Below are positions 33,329 through 35,292 of a stretch of 35,292 nucleotides of DNA, piece by piece. The notes below the pieces were generated by a model. The model had not been told where the DNA came from, made no database searches, and saw nothing but the letters and a program-made list of their open reading frames with translations. Position numbers and translations under genes: made by a program. The DNA comes from Candidatus Poribacteria bacterium. Lineage in GTDB: Bacteria > Poribacteria > WGA-4E > WGA-3G. Positions within the stretch are counted from its first letter, which is position 1, and every line of letters starts with the position of its first letter. The stretch spans positions 1 to 35,292 of the forward strand of contig RKRR01000122.1 in the NCBI GenBank assembly GCA_007571305.1, written 5' to 3'.

Positions 33329-34870
33329 TTACCACAGATGCGTGCGAAACGGTGAGGCAGGTAACCCTTCTTTGTTGATGAGATTCGGTTCCGCACTTTG
33401 ATGCCAGCCAAATCGGACTGCGACCGGATTTTCAATGGCATTATTGGAGACGACGATTGTGTCCCCATCAATCATCGCATTCGCTTCGACGAATTGCTTG
33501 TTTTCCCCTGCGATTTCAAACCATGTGAGTGGTTTCTCGTCTCGTGCTATCAAACCATTCCCGATAAAGTCAAAACTCAGTCGAATCGTGTCTCCTTCTA
33601 CTACCATCGACTTGTAAATCGGACCTGAGTAGGTCACATCCTCTCTAGCGTATGTTTTCGCAAGTGCCCACAACGCAAGCCGCCTCCCAACCTCCTGTTT
33701 ATTTTGCGGGTGGATGTCCTTGAGGTTACCCACATCCGTCGTTACAGCCATACCGGTACGCGGTATAGATAATGTCGCAGCTTGTGCTTCCCAAATTGCG
33801 GGTAGAAGAAATGGGCTGGCTCCCCAACCGTAGTTAAATGGGGCAAGTTGCACAAAATAGAAAGGGAAATCGCCCTGTCCCCATACTTCGCGCCACCCAT
33901 TGATGAGTGCTTTCATCTTTTCGTGGTAGAGCATTCCGTCCTGAAGGTTCGACTCACCTTGGTACCAGATTGCCCCGCGTATCGCGTAAGGGACGATCGG
34001 ATGTACCATACCGTTGTAAAGTCCGGTTGGTCTCGCTCGGTGCCTTAAAGGGTGTCTATTATCAGGCATCTGCGTAAGGCGGGTATCGGTTTCTAATGCC
34101 TTCCGCGTCCTCTCTATCCACACCTCAATCTCCCTCATTTTTTCGGGAAGTTGTTCGCGATAACTTGCGTCAGCCTCTTGGATCTCTTTGGATATGGATT
34201 CAAGTGCAGGAACACTGGCGAAACCGACAGGTGGTGTCCAAGGCTCAATACGGGTGCCGCCCCAATTGGTACTTATTAACCCAATCGGGACATCAAGGTT
34301 TTTGTAAAGTTTTCTGCCAAAATAGTAAGCAACAGCGGAGAAATTCTCAATTGTTTCTGGGGTGGTCTCATCCCAGTTGGCTTGGACATCTTGCTGAAGC
34401 AATCCGGATGGCCTGTGTGGGATGTCAAACAGTCGGATTTTTGGATAATCCGCCGCAGCGATTTCCGCCTCATTGTCTTTTGACGCACGGACAGACCATT
34501 CCATATTCGATTGCCCGGAGCAGATCCAAACTTCCCCGACAAGGACATTCGTCAATTTAAGGGTGTTACTTCCAGTAACACGAAGAGTATAAGGACCACC
34601 AGCTTCCATTGTGGGAAGTTTGACGCGCCAATCACCTTTCATATCGGCAACTGCGGTAGTTGAGAAAAACGGATCAGCATTCTCATCTTCAGTCCTGAGA
34701 GTGATTGTGATTTCCTCGCCTGCGGCTGCCCAGCCCCAGATAGGGACTTCTATGTCGCGTTGTAACACCATGTTACTTCCGATGACATGCGGCAACGTAA
34801 CCTCGGCATGCGCGACGGGTTGCGTGAAGAGTAATAAGATACCGATAAAAAACAGTATGATTCGTCTCAT
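33329..34870 (-). CDS. Secreted sialate O-acetylesterase-like SGNH esterase
   Basis: 513 residues with a clear signal peptide (basic RR, then IILFFIGILLLFTQPVA, cleavage after HA near 22). A beta-domain (about 25-105) precedes the SGNH hydrolase: nucleophile motif ICSGQSNMEWS (Ser 121), STNWGGTRIEPW, AIWYQGESN and the C-terminal Asp/His motif NLKDIHPQNKQ. This arrangement is that of sialate O-acetylesterases and related polysaccharide deacetylating esterases, which remove acetyl groups from sialic acids or plant and host glycans. In a bacterium with a periplasm it would act there or outside. The downstream enolase-superfamily gene may handle sugar acids released by such glycans. All catalytic residues seem present. 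Confidence 0.88.
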   Translation of the reverse strand: MRRIILFFIGILLLFTQPVAHAEVTLPHVIGSNMVLQRDIEVPIWGWAAAGEEITITLRTEDENADPFFSTTAVADMKGDWRVKLPTMEAGGPYTLRVTGSNTLKLTNVLVGEVWICSGQSNMEWSVRASKDNEAEIAAADYPKIRLFDIPHRPSGLLQQDVQANWDETTPETIENFSAVAYYFGRKLYKNLDVPIGLISTNWGGTRIEPWTPPVGFASVPALESISKEIQEADASYREQLPEKMREIEVWIERTRKALETDTRLTQMPDNRHPLRHRARPTGLYNGMVHPIVPYAIRGAIWYQGESNLQDGMLYHEKMKALINGWREVWGQGDFPFYFVQLAPFNYGWGASPFLLPAIWEAQAATLSIPRTGMAVTTDVGNLKDIHPQNKQEVGRRLALWALAKTYAREDVTYSGPIYKSMVVEGDTIRLSFDFIGNGLIARDEKPLTWFEIAGENKQFVEANAMIDGDTIVVSNNAIENPVAVRFGWHQSAEPNLINKEGLPASPFRTHLW

Positions 34871-35021
34871 GCTTGTGCCCTTTCAATTAGATAGTTAATG
34901 CTACGCCCTCTGTAATTTCAATTGGCAATTTTCATAAGATCTCGTCTTTTATTTCCCGCTTCCATGTCCGTAATAGATTATAGCATTGAGATATCCTGCT
35001 GTCTTTAACAAAATTATATTA

Positions 35022-35195
35022 ACCCAAGTCGCCAGTTCTGTAGCATAGGAAACTGTTAGCCTGTGCATATATGTAGCATAGGCTGTTAGCCTGTGCATAT
35101 ATGTAGCATAGGAGACTGTTAGTTTCCTGTGCATAAAGGATTTTCGCTGAAAAACAGCATCTGTCGGTTTCTGAAAAACTGGTCCGTAGCAACTT
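35022..35195 (+). mobile_element. Family A element, expanded copy A6
   Basis: Left end ACCCAAGTCGCC matches the family A terminus; the right end is 'gtccgtagcaactt', truncated or diverged after that. The end of the interior ('gctgaaaaacagcatctgtcggtttct') still resembles A1-A3. The hairpin region is expanded to three tandem units. A target duplication is not clear. Confidence 0.65.
35040..35132 (+). repeat. Three tandem REP-like hairpins
   Basis: Units at 35040-35066, 35073-35096 and 35103-35132, each with GTAG head and shared outer arms GCATAGG and CCTGTGC. The second is a nine-pair stem (GCATAGGCT, GTT, AGCCTGTGC). The third has about twelve pairs (GCATAGGAGACT, GTT, AGTTTCCTGTGC). The first has a shorter stem and larger loop. 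Spacers are 'atatat'-like. Confidence 0.8.
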
Positions 35196-35208
35196 ATACC
35201 AAATCTAA

Positions 35209-35237
35209 TTGAAAGTTCTTCATAAATGTGTTATTGT
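35209..35237 (+). promoter_or_regulatory. Sigma70-type promoter for the gene starting at 35271
   Basis: TTGAAA (35209-35214), 17-base spacer, TATTGT (35232-35237), about 34 bases before the ATG, with AAGGAG at 35255-35260. Confidence 0.5.
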
Positions 35238-35270
35238 ATGCTTCATTCTTTGCTAAGGAGTCAAGCATCA

Positions 35271-35292
35271 ATGAACAAAAAAGTGCCAGAGA
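35271..35292 (+). CDS. Start of a gene cut by the window end
   Basis: ATG with seven codons visible (MNKKVPE). AAGGAG lies ten bases upstream and a plausible promoter lies at 35209-35237. Product unknown. Confidence 0.5.

Larger units (their letters stand above)
34871..35208. other. Gene-free stretch holding a family A element with tandem hairpins
   Basis: No gene is supported here. The first 150 bases show nothing beyond AT-rich sequence upstream of the esterase gene. The rest is element A6. An apparent 61-codon frame on the minus strand is only translation of the tandem repeat. Confidence 0.6.

Noticed and set aside
33270..33335. Terminator from TAAAGAG / CTCTTTA downstream of the esterase gene
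   Set aside because: The arms are about 40 bases apart and lack a T-run on the relevant strand.
35040..35132. Possible short CRISPR array
   Set aside because: Three units of unequal length with 6-base AT spacers and internal palindromes; no unique spacers and no cas genes.
34949..35134. Minus-strand open frame with repeated peptide (YATYMHRLT)
   Set aside because: It is only the translation of the tandem hairpin repeat in element A6; no ribosome site or domain.

Overview
The window most likely comes from a member of Candidatus Poribacteria or a close relative. This rests on family content rather than a marker gene. It holds a LamG protein with the poribacterial-looking core 'GLVGYWPLDGNG', a dockerin-like plus 'NYPNPFNPET' C-terminal module, expanded enolase-superfamily and Gfo/Idh/MocA sugar-acid genes, a sialate-O-acetylesterase-like protein and many sulfotransferases. 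Base composition is moderate, and no rRNA, tRNA or CRISPR array was found.

Layout. 1-514: 5' part of an IS1595-type transposase gene (minus strand), frameshifted. 1105-5246: Gfo/Idh/MocA oxidoreductase (+), then a minus-strand group of rhamnonate-dehydratase-like enzyme, methyltransferase and adenosine-deaminase-like enzyme. 5679-10261: secreted LamG protein and two half-ABC exporters that look like an asymmetric heterodimer. 10534-12075: a predicted beta-propeller, glycosidase-like protein. 12266-25869: a long minus-strand glycan region with four sulfotransferases, a Wzy/O-antigen-ligase-like membrane protein coupled to a GH51/GH39-like lipoprotein, a MurJ/Wzx-like flippase, a sugar-nucleotide epimerase, a GT4 glycosyltransferase, a beta-helix lipoprotein and a decayed ASPIC/UnbV-dockerin fragment. 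Together these read as production, export and sulfation of a surface polysaccharide. 25978-30069: a bacterial RNA repair cassette, Hen1 followed by Pnkp. Divergent to it is an unusual TrpD2-like gene (30386-31858) with its own good sigma70-type promoter. 32047-34870: a galactonate-dehydratase-like enzyme and a sialate O-acetylesterase-like protein. A new + strand gene begins at 35271.

The most unusual feature is in the intergenic DNA. At least nine 118-175 bp elements of two families (terminal repeats A[T/C]CCAA..TTGC and GGACTTACGC) carry AT-rich target duplications of about 7 bp. Almost all contain a GTAG-headed, REP-like hairpin whose stem varies with compensatory changes around a nearly constant GTT loop. 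Five of them sit so that the duplicated target contains all or part of the stop codon of a neighbouring gene. One copy carries three tandem hairpins. No transposase able to move them is visible in the window.
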